Shown in pieces: positions 1 through 8,170 of a stretch of DNA of 27,024 bases; the stretch's first letter is position 1; the number at the start of each line of letters is the position of its first letter. Made by a program: the position numbers and the translations under genes. The notes under the pieces were generated by a model that made no database searches, had not been told where the DNA came from, and saw nothing but the letters and a program-made list of their open reading frames with translations. The DNA is from Campylobacteraceae bacterium (GTDB lineage: Bacteria; Campylobacterota; Campylobacteria; Campylobacterales; Sulfurospirillaceae). The stretch covers positions 1,461 through 28,484 of the forward strand of contig JAFLKZ010000194.1 of the NCBI GenBank assembly GCA_019162915.1. Reading direction: 5' to 3'.

Positions 1-870
1 TTCGATATCGGTATGGTAGAGCGAAATGAAGAAAATGCTATCGTAGCACATGGAACGATGCTGATGACACGACTCTCCGCCATGAAAGAAGTAGGAGACT
101 GGACAACGTATACCATCGTTGAAGACTCCGAACTTGGACTTCGCCTCTTTGAAGCGGGGTATACAGCGCATTACACCAATAGAAGATACGGTTGGGGACT
201 TTTACCTGACACCGTTGAAGCATTTAGAACACAACGTCATCGTTGGGCTTATGGCGCCATTCAAATTCTTAAAAAACACTGGAGACACTTTTTGCCTTCT
301 TCTCCAACGCTGACAAGATATCAAAAATATCACTTTGTGGCAGGTTGGTTCTTTTGGCTTTCTGATGCATTTGGTGCATTAACAGCGTTTTTAAATATAT
401 TTTGGGTTCCCTTCATCATTTTTGTAGGCGTTACTATCCCGACATTGCCACTCACACTGCCTATCCTTGTAGCGTTTTTGGTCAATATCTTACATGCCTT
501 TATCTTATACCGAACACGCGTTAAGATGACTATCAAAGAGACCATGCTCAGTGCTATTGCTTCTATGAGCCTTCAGTTGGTTATCTTTAAAGCCGTCTAC
601 GATGGATTTGTCAAAGATGGATTGCCATTCAAGCGAACCGAAAAAGGGGGCAATACTAAAAAGACCAGTACGAACCCTATCAAATATGAGATGATTTTAG
701 CGGCATTACTGACTATCTCATTTTTAGCCCTTTATTTTACCAACTATACACGTATCACTGAAATCTATGTATTTTCATTTACCCTTTTAGTCCAAAGTAT
801 CCCTTACTACTCTGCTATCGTTTTACGATGGATAGAGCTTAATTCTGCAAAAAAGAAGTTAGTAGCATAA
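1..870 (+). CDS. Membrane glycosyltransferase, family 2, cellulose-synthase-like (3' part only)
   Basis: The reading frame is open from the first base, so the start lies outside the window and about 289 residues of the C-terminal part are visible. An acidic motif, EDSELGLRL (about residues 45-53 of the fragment), and the QRHRW motif (about 78-82) match the late catalytic aspartate and the Q-x-x-R-W signature of processive GT2 enzymes such as cellulose, hyaluronan or curdlan synthases. Several hydrophobic segments follow, as expected for an inner-membrane enzyme that polymerises or exports a polysaccharide or transfers sugar to a lipid. The C-terminal stop codon lies in the loop of a terminator hairpin, so this is the last gene of its unit. 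The substrate cannot be told from the sequence. The nucleotide-sugar binding part is not in the window. Confidence 0.85.
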   Translation, partial: FDIGMVERNEENAIVAHGTMLMTRLSAMKEVGDWTTYTIVEDSELGLRLFEAGYTAHYTNRRYGWGLLPDTVEAFRTQRHRWAYGAIQILKKHWRHFLPSSPTLTRYQKYHFVAGWFFWLSDAFGALTAFLNIFWVPFIIFVGVTIPTLPLTLPILVAFLVNILHAFILYRTRVKMTIKETMLSAIASMSLQLVIFKAVYDGFVKDGLPFKRTEKGGNTKKTSTNPIKYEMILAALLTISFLALYFTNYTRITEIYVFSFTLLVQSIPYYSAIVLRWIELNSAKKKLVA

Positions 871-892
871 CGCTACTAACTTCTTTTTTTTT
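851..892 (+). terminator. Strong intrinsic terminator overlapping the end of the glycosyltransferase gene
   Basis: Arms AAAAGAAGTTAGTAGC (851-866) and GCTACTAACTTCTTTT (872-887) are perfectly complementary over 16 bp, with a 5-base loop ATAAC and a T tract running to 892. The left arm encodes the last five residues of the protein and the TAA stop (868-870) lies in the loop. Confidence 0.9.
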
Positions 893-926
893 AAAGTGTG
901 TAAAAGCACCATCGTCCATAAAGTGG

Positions 927-951
927 AATGATAGGCAATTGTAATGATAGG
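927..951 (+). repeat. Short direct repeat AATGATAGG x2 before the sensor kinase gene
   Basis: AATGATAGG occurs at 927-935 and again at 943-951, a 16-base period, ending 11 bases before the ATG at 963. Short direct repeats of this kind are typical of sites for OmpR-type regulators, and the next two genes encode such a pair, so autoregulation is a plausible reading. The second copy also supplies the weak ribosome binding site (AGGA). Confidence 0.4.
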
Positions 952-962
952 ACAAAAGCTTC

Positions 963-2819
963 ATGAAAACATACAATTTTAGTTATGAAACAGGTTCATT
1001 GCAAGACATCATAGATTTTTCATTATTTGAGCATGAAAAAAATGTTTTGATACAGATATTTTGCGGTCAAAGTAAAGAAATATTACACGACATCATCTGT
1101 GTAGGAGCGACTACCGATGGAGAAATAAATGGTGAGTCTATCTCGACATTACGAACAGTCATCTCCATTAGTATTTTCGAGCATACCACCATCAAAACAG
1201 CCTTTGCACAAGATAAAGACTCATTTCAATGTGGCGTAAAATTGGCATCAGATTTGATAACACCCAACACAAAGTTACTGATTCTTTTTTCTGATGGCAC
1301 GCATATGAATGCCGAAGAGTTTTTAAAAGGTGTTGAATCCTACGATGCAACAGTGCCTATTTGCGGTGGTATGGCTGGCGACAATGGAAGGTTTGAGCAA
1401 ACCTATATTTCATCACAAAATACCATATTAGGCGAAGGCGTGGTAGGTGTGTCTTTAAATTCTGATATTCTCCAAGTTAGTACAGATTATAAATTTGATT
1501 GGAAACCTGTGGGTCTAAAGCATACCATTACTAAAGTCCAAAATAATAGAGTTTATCTGATAGATGATATGAAAGCTACCAATTTTTATGACAAATACCT
1601 CGGTAGTCATTTTTCACAAACAGAGTTTCCTTTTATCCTTGAAAAAAGTGGTATTCCCTTAGCAAGAGCTGTCATTGCAAAACACGAAGATGGAAGTTTG
1701 AGTTACAGCGGAAATTTTAGCGAAGGGGATCAAGTTAGAATAGGCTTTGGCGATGCCAAGTCTTTAATGATCGATCCCATGGAAGTCTTAAAAAATCTCC
1801 ATGGAATTAATATAGAAACATTCTTCATCTTTTCGTGTATGGCAAGAAGAAGATTTATTCCCTATTTAATCAAACTTGGTATTGGATCATTTTCAAAGAC
1901 AGCTGCAACTTCAGGTTTTTTTACCTACTCAGAATTTTATCATCATGATGGGCACAATCAACTTCTCAATCAAACACTGACCGTTGTTGCATTAAGTGAA
2001 TCAATCAAAAGTGTTCCTAGTTTACCAATGACACATAAAGAGGAAAATAAAAAAGATACCTCTTATTCAAAAACGATCCAATCATTAACCCATTTAGTTG
2101 AACAAAGCGCTCGTGATTATGATGAACAGTCTAAGAGATTAGAGCAGCAGATGAATTATTCTAAAAATCTTTTGGCCTCCCATAAGCAATTCTTGCGTTA
2201 TACTGTTCACGAGATGAACACTCCTTTAAGTGTTATCATGGGAAGTATAGAACTCCATGAGATGGAATTTGGGAAAAGTGTTTATTTAGAAAATATCGAA
2301 GTTGCAGTTAAAAGCATCTTTTCGATGTATGATGATTTAAGTTATTTGGTGAGAAAAGATCATGTTCATTATTTGAAACAAAAGATTGATTTAGTCGATT
2401 ATATCCGTAGTCGTATCGATTTTTTTGCACAAGTTGCGAATAAAGCAAAATCTCAATTTATCTTTGAAACCCATTGCGATCAAGCTTTTATCTTTTTTAA
2501 TGAAACAAAATTGCAACGCATCATCGACAATAACTTGACGAATGCTATCAAATATACATTTGAGCATGAAAAAATTATCGTTTCTTTGACTAAAGAAGAT
2601 GATAATTGTCATTTTTATGTGGCATCACATTCGAGAAAAATTCAAAAACCAGAAAAAATTTTTGAAGAATACTACCGCGAAGAACAAGCACAAGATGGTT
2701 TTGGCTTAGGGCTTAATCTTGTTAAAAGAATCTGCGAAGAAGAAAATGTAAAAATCACATTGCACTCAGATGAAAATATAACATCCTTTTCATATCAATT
2801 TAAAGCAGATAACACATGA
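963..2819 (+). CDS. FIST-domain sensor histidine kinase
   Basis: A 618-residue protein with no evident membrane segment, so probably a cytoplasmic sensor. Residues about 20-200 match a FIST N domain and about 210-350 a FIST C domain, a sensory module thought to bind small ligands such as amino acids. A charged linker predicted to be helical (about 370-410) leads to the dimerisation helix with phospho-acceptor H416 in the context HEMNTPLS. The ATPase domain has an N box around N527 (NLTNAIKY) and a G2 box at about 580 (GFGLGL). The usual G1 box DxGxG is replaced by SHSRKI, so that aspartate is absent. The 3' end overlaps the response regulator gene by ATGA, which makes the two a translationally coupled pair. 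The start at 963 has only a weak AGGA ribosome site. The ligand is unknown; the position next to an AOR gene hints at aldehyde or carboxylate metabolism. Confidence 0.85.
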   Translation: MKTYNFSYETGSLQDIIDFSLFEHEKNVLIQIFCGQSKEILHDIICVGATTDGEINGESISTLRTVISISIFEHTTIKTAFAQDKDSFQCGVKLASDLITPNTKLLILFSDGTHMNAEEFLKGVESYDATVPICGGMAGDNGRFEQTYISSQNTILGEGVVGVSLNSDILQVSTDYKFDWKPVGLKHTITKVQNNRVYLIDDMKATNFYDKYLGSHFSQTEFPFILEKSGIPLARAVIAKHEDGSLSYSGNFSEGDQVRIGFGDAKSLMIDPMEVLKNLHGINIETFFIFSCMARRRFIPYLIKLGIGSFSKTAATSGFFTYSEFYHHDGHNQLLNQTLTVVALSESIKSVPSLPMTHKEENKKDTSYSKTIQSLTHLVEQSARDYDEQSKRLEQQMNYSKNLLASHKQFLRYTVHEMNTPLSVIMGSIELHEMEFGKSVYLENIEVAVKSIFSMYDDLSYLVRKDHVHYLKQKIDLVDYIRSRIDFFAQVANKAKSQFIFETHCDQAFIFFNETKLQRIIDNNLTNAIKYTFEHEKIIVSLTKEDDNCHFYVASHSRKIQKPEKIFEEYYREEQAQDGFGLGLNLVKRICEEENVKITLHSDENITSFSYQFKADNT

Positions 2820-3496
2820 AAATCTTACTTTTAGAAGATGATATTCTCCTTAATGAGTCAATCACAAAATACCTCACAACCGTTGGTCATGCTCTCACTT
2901 CCGTTAGAGATGGTAATATATGTTTAGAAATATTAGAAAAAGAAAAGTTTGACTTACTCATATTTGATATCAATGTACCCAACATTGATGGATTAAGTAT
3001 TTTGGAAACATTGCACACGCAAAAAAAGATAATGCCCGTTATTTTTATCTCTACCCTCATTGACATCGAAGATATATCAAGAGCTTTTGAACTAGGATGC
3101 TATGATTATTTGAAAAAACCTTTTCATTTAAAAGAGCTCAATTTAAGAATTGATAGAATTTCAAAAACCGCTAAAAAAGAGATGCATCACAAAATACTCT
3201 CGCCTTCATATAGTTTTAATTGTGACACTATGACGCTTTATTTTCATGAAGAACCGCAAGTTTTATCCAAGCGACAACTTCAGATTGTTCAATTTCTTAC
3301 CCTCAACCTAGGATTTGTATGCAGCTACGATATGTTTAGAGAATGTGTATGGAATGATTGTGATATAGATGTTGACGAAGCCACCATAAGAGCAGAAATA
3401 AATCGCTTAAAAAAGAATTTAAAAGAAGACTTTATCGTCAATATTAGAAGTATAGGATATATGGTTAAAGTTCCTTGCACTAAAGAACTATCATAA
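2816..3496 (+). CDS. OmpR/PhoB-family response regulator
   Basis: 226 residues, the usual length of an OmpR-family regulator. The receiver domain (1-120) has the acidic pair E7/D8-D9, the phospho-acceptor D51 in FDINVPNIDG, a conserved Ser/Thr in FIST near residue 79 and the lysine in YLKKPF near 101. The C-terminal winged-helix domain (about 130-220) contains LSKRQLQIVQFL and the recognition-helix region DEATIRAEINRLKKNL. The gene overlaps the upstream FIST kinase by four bases, so its partner is clear. Likely targets are its own operon and the neighbouring AOR gene, because a 13-base motif is shared by both upstream regions; that part is inference. Confidence 0.9.
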   Translation: MKILLLEDDILLNESITKYLTTVGHALTSVRDGNICLEILEKEKFDLLIFDINVPNIDGLSILETLHTQKKIMPVIFISTLIDIEDISRAFELGCYDYLKKPFHLKELNLRIDRISKTAKKEMHHKILSPSYSFNCDTMTLYFHEEPQVLSKRQLQIVQFLTLNLGFVCSYDMFRECVWNDCDIDVDEATIRAEINRLKKNLKEDFIVNIRSIGYMVKVPCTKELS

Positions 3497-3498
3497 AC

Positions 3499-3511
3499 AA
3501 AGTGTGTAAAA
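3499..3511 (+). promoter_or_regulatory. 13-base motif shared with the region upstream of the kinase operon
   Basis: AAAGTGTGTAAAA at 3499-3511 is identical to 893-905 upstream of the FIST kinase gene. Fifteen bases further on a related TGTGCAAAA follows (3518-3526), giving a direct-repeat-like layout. It may be a site for the adjacent response regulator, but nothing in the sequence proves binding. Confidence 0.3.
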
Positions 3512-3554
3512 AAATGATGTGCAAAAAAGGCATATTTTTATTTTTATACTTTTC

Positions 3555-3581
3555 TTGACTTTGCTACTTTCATGCTATAAA
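3555..3581 (+). promoter_or_regulatory. Possible sigma-70 promoter of the AOR gene
   Basis: TTGACT (3555-3560) and TATAAA (3576-3581) could be the -35 and -10 elements; the 15-base spacing is short. An alternative -10 is TATTAT at 3589-3594. The AOR gene has a strong ribosome site, GAAGGAG, just before its ATG. Confidence 0.35.
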
Positions 3582-3626
3582 CTTTAAATATTATGCTTAT
3601 AAGCAACCATATTTGAAGGAGTTATT

Positions 3627-5363
3627 ATGTCAGATTTAATCTATCGTGTGAATATGTCAAACCTCAGTTTTAGTATCGAAGAAGTTCCTGCTGGATGGAT
3701 GGGATTAGGAGGACGAGGTTTAACCTCTACTATCGTGGCTAGTGAAGTTGACCCTGAGTGTCATCCTTTAGGACCTAATAACAAAATGGTCTTTGCCCCT
3801 GGATTACTTTCAGGAACGAGCGCTTCAAACTCTGGACGAAATTCTCTTGGTGCAAAAAGCCCTCTCACTGGAGGTATTAAAGAGTCTAATGTTGGAGGAA
3901 CAAGTGCTGGCATATTTTCCAAGCTTGGCGTCAAAGCACTCATTATTGAGGGGATTCCACAAGATACTAGCTCTTTTTATCAATTACACATTACCAAAGA
4001 TAATGTCGAATTTATAAAAGTCCCCGAACTTGTGGGCAAAAACAACTACTTTGTACTCGATGCCATGCTGGCTAAATACGACAAAAAAGTCGCCGTTATG
4101 AGTATCGGACGACCTGGTGAGATGTGTATGCTCACCTCCAATATTTCCGTTAAAGACCCCAAAGGAAAATTAAGAAGTCATGGTCGTGGTGGACTTGGTG
4201 CGGTTATGGGTTCTAAAAAAATTAAGTGTATTACTGTGGATGCGGCTGATTACAAAGAAGTGACCATTGCCGATCCTGAGAAATTTAAGGCTGCTAGCAA
4301 AATCTTCACTAAAGCACTTCAAGAAAATCCTATCAGTGGTGAGGGACTCCCCGCTTTTGGAACCAATGTACTTGTTAACATCATCAATGAAGCGGGTGGA
4401 CTTCCCACACGTAACTTTAGAAGTGGAACTTTTGAATTTGCCGAAAACATCTGTGGTGAAACGATGGCTGAAAACATTAAAGCAAGAGGTGGAGACACGA
4501 CACACGGATGCCACGCTGGTTGTGTTATACAGTGTTCTCAAACCTATAATGACAAAGATGGCAAATACCTCACTTCAGGCTTTGAATATGAAATGATTTG
4601 GGCATTTGGCGCCAATCTTGGTATCAAAGATTTAGACCTTATCGCTAAAATTGATGCGTTAATGGATGATTTAGGACTAGATGCCATTGAAACTGGTGTT
4701 ACACTTGGACTTGCCGTGGACGCAGGAATTTTAGAGTATGGCGATGGAGAGAGAGCTTATAAACTTATAGCTGAAGATATCGCCAATGGTACACCACTTG
4801 GTCGCATCATCGGTTCAGGTGCAGGAAATCTAGGTAAACTTTACGGATTGGTGCGTGTTCCTGTCGTTAAAAATCAAAGTATCCCAGCGTATGAGCCTCG
4901 CGCCATCAAAGGGCAAGGTGTCACTTATGTCACTACGCCTATGGGAGCTGACCATACCGCAGGTTACGCGGTTGCGACCAATATCTTAAATAGTGGTGGA
5001 TATGTCGATCCCCTTAAAAAAGAGGGTCAAGTTGAACTTTCTCGAAACCTCCAAATCGCTTCTGCCGCAGTTGATAGCACAGGTATGTGTATCTTTGTTG
5101 CCTTCCCAGCACTTGATGACCCTGCTTGTTTACCAGCTCTTATCGATATGATTAATGCGCGTTTTGGTATCGCTATCACCGCTGATGATGTGATGAATTT
5201 AGGTAAAAATATCCTCAAAACAGAACACGCCTTTAACCTCAAAGCGGGACTAGGCAATGCAAGTGATAGAATTCCAGAATTTATGAAATATGAAAAACTC
5301 CCACCGCACAATGTTGTTTGGGACTTTACCAATGAAGAAATAGATGAGTTTTGGAATTTTTGA
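3627..5363 (+). CDS. aor: Aldehyde:ferredoxin oxidoreductase (tungsten-pterin enzyme, AOR family)
   Basis: A 578-residue member of the AOR family, slightly shorter than the roughly 605 residues of the Pyrococcus enzyme. These cytoplasmic enzymes oxidise aldehydes to carboxylic acids, or reduce acids, using a bis-tungstopterin and one [4Fe-4S] cluster with ferredoxin as electron partner. The cluster ligands are all present: C295-x2-C298-x3-C302 and C488. The two pterin-binding motifs are visible as DDLGLD (near 345) and DSTGMC (483-488). The N-terminal domain has the family signatures GLGGRGLT and NVGGTSAG. A strong GAAGGAG site fixes the start. The stop overlaps the ATG of a MoaD-like gene by one base. 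No adjacent FeS or flavin subunit gene is seen, unlike the multi-subunit AorABC of Aromatoleum, so a separate ferredoxin is probably used. Confidence 0.95.
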   Translation: MSDLIYRVNMSNLSFSIEEVPAGWMGLGGRGLTSTIVASEVDPECHPLGPNNKMVFAPGLLSGTSASNSGRNSLGAKSPLTGGIKESNVGGTSAGIFSKLGVKALIIEGIPQDTSSFYQLHITKDNVEFIKVPELVGKNNYFVLDAMLAKYDKKVAVMSIGRPGEMCMLTSNISVKDPKGKLRSHGRGGLGAVMGSKKIKCITVDAADYKEVTIADPEKFKAASKIFTKALQENPISGEGLPAFGTNVLVNIINEAGGLPTRNFRSGTFEFAENICGETMAENIKARGGDTTHGCHAGCVIQCSQTYNDKDGKYLTSGFEYEMIWAFGANLGIKDLDLIAKIDALMDDLGLDAIETGVTLGLAVDAGILEYGDGERAYKLIAEDIANGTPLGRIIGSGAGNLGKLYGLVRVPVVKNQSIPAYEPRAIKGQGVTYVTTPMGADHTAGYAVATNILNSGGYVDPLKKEGQVELSRNLQIASAAVDSTGMCIFVAFPALDDPACLPALIDMINARFGIAITADDVMNLGKNILKTEHAFNLKAGLGNASDRIPEFMKYEKLPPHNVVWDFTNEEIDEFWNF

Positions 5364-5593
5364 TGATCAATGTTACCGTTAAACTCTTCGCTCAATACCG
5401 AGAAAATCGCTTCAAAGTAGAGCAAAGAGTTTATAAAAAAGGGATACATGCAAGTGAAATAATCGAAGAACTCGGTGTTGCAAAAGCCCTTCCAATAGGT
5501 GTTTTAATGGTCAACTCTCGTCACGAGAGTGAGTCATATATCTTACAAGAGGGCGACATCATCGCCCTCTTTCCTAAGGTTGGTGGAGGATAG
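5363..5593 (+). CDS. moaD: MoaD-like sulfur carrier of the AOR operon (ends in Gly-Gly)
   Basis: A 76-residue ubiquitin-fold protein starting at the ATG that overlaps the AOR stop codon (TGATG). A longer reading from TTG at 5351 would lie within the AOR gene and is less likely. The fold pattern MINVTVKLFAQYRE...ALFPKVGGG is that of MoaD, the small subunit of molybdopterin synthase, which carries a C-terminal thiocarboxylate. The ending GGG supplies the Gly-Gly tail that is adenylated and thiolated by an E1 enzyme of the MoeB/ThiF type. Tight coupling to AOR suggests a role in making or adapting the tungstopterin of that enzyme, in addition to or in place of the housekeeping MoaD. That assignment is inferred from position. 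Confidence 0.85.
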   Translation: MINVTVKLFAQYRENRFKVEQRVYKKGIHASEIIEELGVAKALPIGVLMVNSRHESESYILQEGDIIALFPKVGGG

Positions 5594-5620
5594 ATACTAA
5601 ACGAAATTCTTCTCCATTGT

Positions 5621-7615
5621 TTAAAATTTATAAGAAGCATTGATGTAAAAATATCTTCCTGGTTCATTAAGTAGCATTACATCACCACTCGTTGCAGTGA
5701 TCAGTGTGAGATCTTTATAGGTATTAGAAAGTGCGTACGCTTTGTCAAACAAATTATCTACCCCAACGGTGATATTGATATTTTTAGTTACATCTTTACT
5801 AACTTTTAGATTTATGACACTATAAGAGTTTAGTGCTTGTTCGCCATTGTTGAGATCATAATATTTCCACTCATCCGCTGCAACCAATTCGATTTTTCCT
5901 TTAAGTGTTGCATCGTATACGTAATTAAATCCTAATATTCCCTTAAGAGGTGGGATTTCAGCCAAGTCACGATCATTTTGACCCGGCAAAGCACTATCTT
6001 TCTTTCCACGCTGATAGGCAACAGAATAGTCAATAAAAATAGCATCACTTAAAAGATAGGTTCCGCCTATGTCGACGCCATAAATTTTAGCATCCAGATT
6101 TACAAAGTTGTTTTGTGTCAAAGAAGCGTTGTAGTAAATATAATCTTTTAAAACACTGTAAAACAATTTAGTTCTCATAGTAAGATTGCCCCATGTTTTT
6201 TCAACTCCCAAATCTGCTTCATAATTTTTAGTTTGATCAAGATTTGGGGTTCCTACAAGTTTATTTAAAGAGCTTATAAAATAGAGCTCTCTAGGATCAG
6301 GGACTCTTGCGGACTTGCCGATGCCTGCAAAATACTTGGTCGTATCATCTACTTTATAGGTAGCAAAAATATTCGCGTTGAGCGCTTGATAGTCATTGGA
6401 CTGATAAGTGCCTTTGTTAGGGTCTACACTGGTATCATCATAGCGAGCACCAAATTTATAGTTGATACTACCAATGTCTTTCTCAAGTTCAACAAAAGCA
6501 GCATTATTTTTAGTATCTACATCAGGAATATTCCATGGGTTTACATGTAAGACCCCATTTTTATAATAATTTCCATCCCAATTTCGATAGTTGGTATCTA
6601 ATCCAAGAGTTGTTTTAACGCCTTCGATATCAAGTGTGTTTTTAGCCTTAAGCCCTTGCGTCTCAGTTTCCAAATAGCTTGTCATTTCATTGGCAATAGT
6701 TGTAGCACTAACTCTATAAAGCGTTGACATAGGATGCTCTACCGTTGCATAATAATATTCTAAACTAAAAAGTTTTGAAAAAGAAGAAAGTTCCTTCCCT
6801 ATGTATTTTGCGGTGAAAATATTTGAATCATCACGCAGGGCATCCATGGAGCTGCTTGGATAAAGAATATTATCACTTCTGTTCGCCATATACCCTAGCT
6901 GAACTTCGTGGTTATCCGTGATGTCAAAAAAGACTTTCCCTGTAAATGTTTTTTTCTCAAAAGCATCCATAGTTTTGTATTTATCTTGGTATCTCACAGT
7001 TGAAGTTGAAAGCGTTTGAGATTCAATTTGCTCCGCAAAGGTTCTGCCATTACCATCTTCGTATTGCTCACCACTCTCTGTTGAGGCACCAATGGCAACT
7101 TTCACCTTATCAGTTCCTCCACTTATACTTGCAGAAGCTTTTTGATAACCATAGCTTCCAGCGTTCAAGTTGACATCCCCCGTAAATTTTTCTGTAGGTT
7201 TTTTAGTATCTATTTTAACAATACCACTAAGAGTTCCAAAATTCTCAACATCATAAGGACCCTCGATAACCTCAACATTTTCTACATTATTAGATGCCAC
7301 ATGTGATGTGGGAGGGTCCATTCTATTAGGGCAAGCACCGCATACTTTAGCATCATCGATCATGATGTTAATATTGTCTTTTTTTTGACCTCTTAAGATA
7401 ATATCGTTCGCAATGCCGCTTCTTCGTACCAGTGAAATAGATGCATTACTTTGGGATAACGCTTCCGCAAGATCGGCTGATTTAATCTCATCTTGGCTTA
7501 CATTTTTAACGATAGTTGAGTTGACTTTTCCCTCAATAGTAACCTCATTGAGCGTCACTTGAGCACTATCTGCAAAAGCAAGTGCGGCAATGGAAAGTAG
7601 TACGATTTTTTTCAT
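5621..7615 (-). CDS. TonB-dependent outer-membrane receptor, OprC/NosA-type copper receptor
   Basis: A 664-residue TonB-dependent receptor with an N-terminal signal peptide (MKKIVLLSIAALAFADS), a plug domain (about 30-150) and a 22-strand-type beta-barrel ending in an aromatic residue (YKF). The plug contains CGACPNRMDPP with C95-x3-M99, and the barrel contains HPM (H294, M296). These match the CxxxM plus HxM copper-binding set described for Pseudomonas OprC and conserved in NosA of denitrifiers. Copper uptake for N2O reductase or cbb3 oxidase is therefore the best guess. The ribosome site AGGAG precedes the start. The gene is divergent from exbB-exbD-tonB with only 69 bases between, so it has a dedicated energising complex. 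Its 3' end converges with the AOR operon. A ligand other than copper is possible, but the motif match is specific. Confidence 0.85.
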   Translation of the reverse strand: MKKIVLLSIAALAFADSAQVTLNEVTIEGKVNSTIVKNVSQDEIKSADLAEALSQSNASISLVRRSGIANDIILRGQKKDNINIMIDDAKVCGACPNRMDPPTSHVASNNVENVEVIEGPYDVENFGTLSGIVKIDTKKPTEKFTGDVNLNAGSYGYQKASASISGGTDKVKVAIGASTESGEQYEDGNGRTFAEQIESQTLSTSTVRYQDKYKTMDAFEKKTFTGKVFFDITDNHEVQLGYMANRSDNILYPSSSMDALRDDSNIFTAKYIGKELSSFSKLFSLEYYYATVEHPMSTLYRVSATTIANEMTSYLETETQGLKAKNTLDIEGVKTTLGLDTNYRNWDGNYYKNGVLHVNPWNIPDVDTKNNAAFVELEKDIGSINYKFGARYDDTSVDPNKGTYQSNDYQALNANIFATYKVDDTTKYFAGIGKSARVPDPRELYFISSLNKLVGTPNLDQTKNYEADLGVEKTWGNLTMRTKLFYSVLKDYIYYNASLTQNNFVNLDAKIYGVDIGGTYLLSDAIFIDYSVAYQRGKKDSALPGQNDRDLAEIPPLKGILGFNYVYDATLKGKIELVAADEWKYYDLNNGEQALNSYSVINLKVSKDVTKNINITVGVDNLFDKAYALSNTYKDLTLITATSGDVMLLNEPGRYFYINASYKF

Positions 7616-7684
7616 TTAGCTTCTCCTGAAATTTGTTGAACTAATACTATATATAAGTAGCATTAAATATGTGTTAAATAGAAA
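7616..7684. promoter_or_regulatory. Divergent promoter region between the TonB receptor and exbB
   Basis: The 69-base gap is A+T rich and holds TATATA/TATAGT-like -10 sequences for both strands around 7645-7659, where TACT and AGTA flank ATATATA. The receptor's AGGAG ribosome site lies at its left edge. The two promoters must overlap, which suggests joint control. I see no convincing Fur box. Confidence 0.45.
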
Positions 7685-8170
7685 ATGAATCTTTTATTAA
7701 GTTCTAAACAAGTGTTTATTGACTACACTTTCCAAAAATTACAAAGGCATATTGTGGATTATTTGAAAAATTTGGTAGATTATGGTGTCGTTGGCGTACT
7801 CTTCTTGATGAGTATACTTTCCCTTTATTTCTTCATTGAGAGACTATTTTTTTATAGCTCTATCGATGCAAGGAAGTTTAAGAACAAGCAAAAATATGAA
7901 AATATATTAACCAAAAATCTAATGCCTATCGGAACTATTGCATCCAATGCTCCTTATATAGGGCTTTTGGGAACGGTTCTAGCAATTATGTTAACATTTT
8001 TAACAATGTCAGGTGGCGCTGTTGATCCTGGTGAAATTATGAAGTCACTTGCCTTGGCACTCAAAGCGACAGCAGCAGGATTAGTAGTTGCTATTATTTC
8101 GATGATTTTTTACAATATTTTAACACGCATTGCAGAAACTAAATTGGCGCATTTTGATGAAGAAGTTTGA
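7685..8170 (+). CDS. exbB: ExbB/TolQ/MotA-family proton channel protein
   Basis: 161 residues with a hydrophobic segment near 35-52, then a cytoplasmic stretch and two further membrane segments (about 90-110 and 120-148) containing the conserved APYIGLLGTVLAIMLTF and LKATAAGLVVAIISMIFYN regions of ExbB. With ExbD it forms the inner-membrane proton channel that drives TonB. The ATG at 7685 has a poor ribosome site. GTG at 7754 is preceded by AAAGG at a good distance and would give a 138-residue protein closer to typical epsilonproteobacterial ExbB, so the N-terminus is uncertain. It overlaps exbD by 14 bases and is divergent from the copper-type receptor. Confidence 0.9.
   Translation: MNLLLSSKQVFIDYTFQKLQRHIVDYLKNLVDYGVVGVLFLMSILSLYFFIERLFFYSSIDARKFKNKQKYENILTKNLMPIGTIASNAPYIGLLGTVLAIMLTFLTMSGGAVDPGEIMKSLALALKATAAGLVVAIISMIFYNILTRIAETKLAHFDEEV

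Noticed and set aside
4170..4541. 123-codon minus-strand frame opposite AOR
   Set aside because: Covers the conserved AOR coding region and has no start signal or recognisable domain.
5027..5449. 140-codon minus-strand frame across the AOR/moaD junction
   Set aside because: Antisense to two confident genes; the product shows no family features.
7645..7659. TACT-ATATATA-AGTA as a Fur or ModE operator
   Set aside because: Only four bases pair on each side and the sequence matches neither the Fur consensus nor the 9-7-9 ModE layout seen at 24208-24292; it is better read as overlapping -10 elements.
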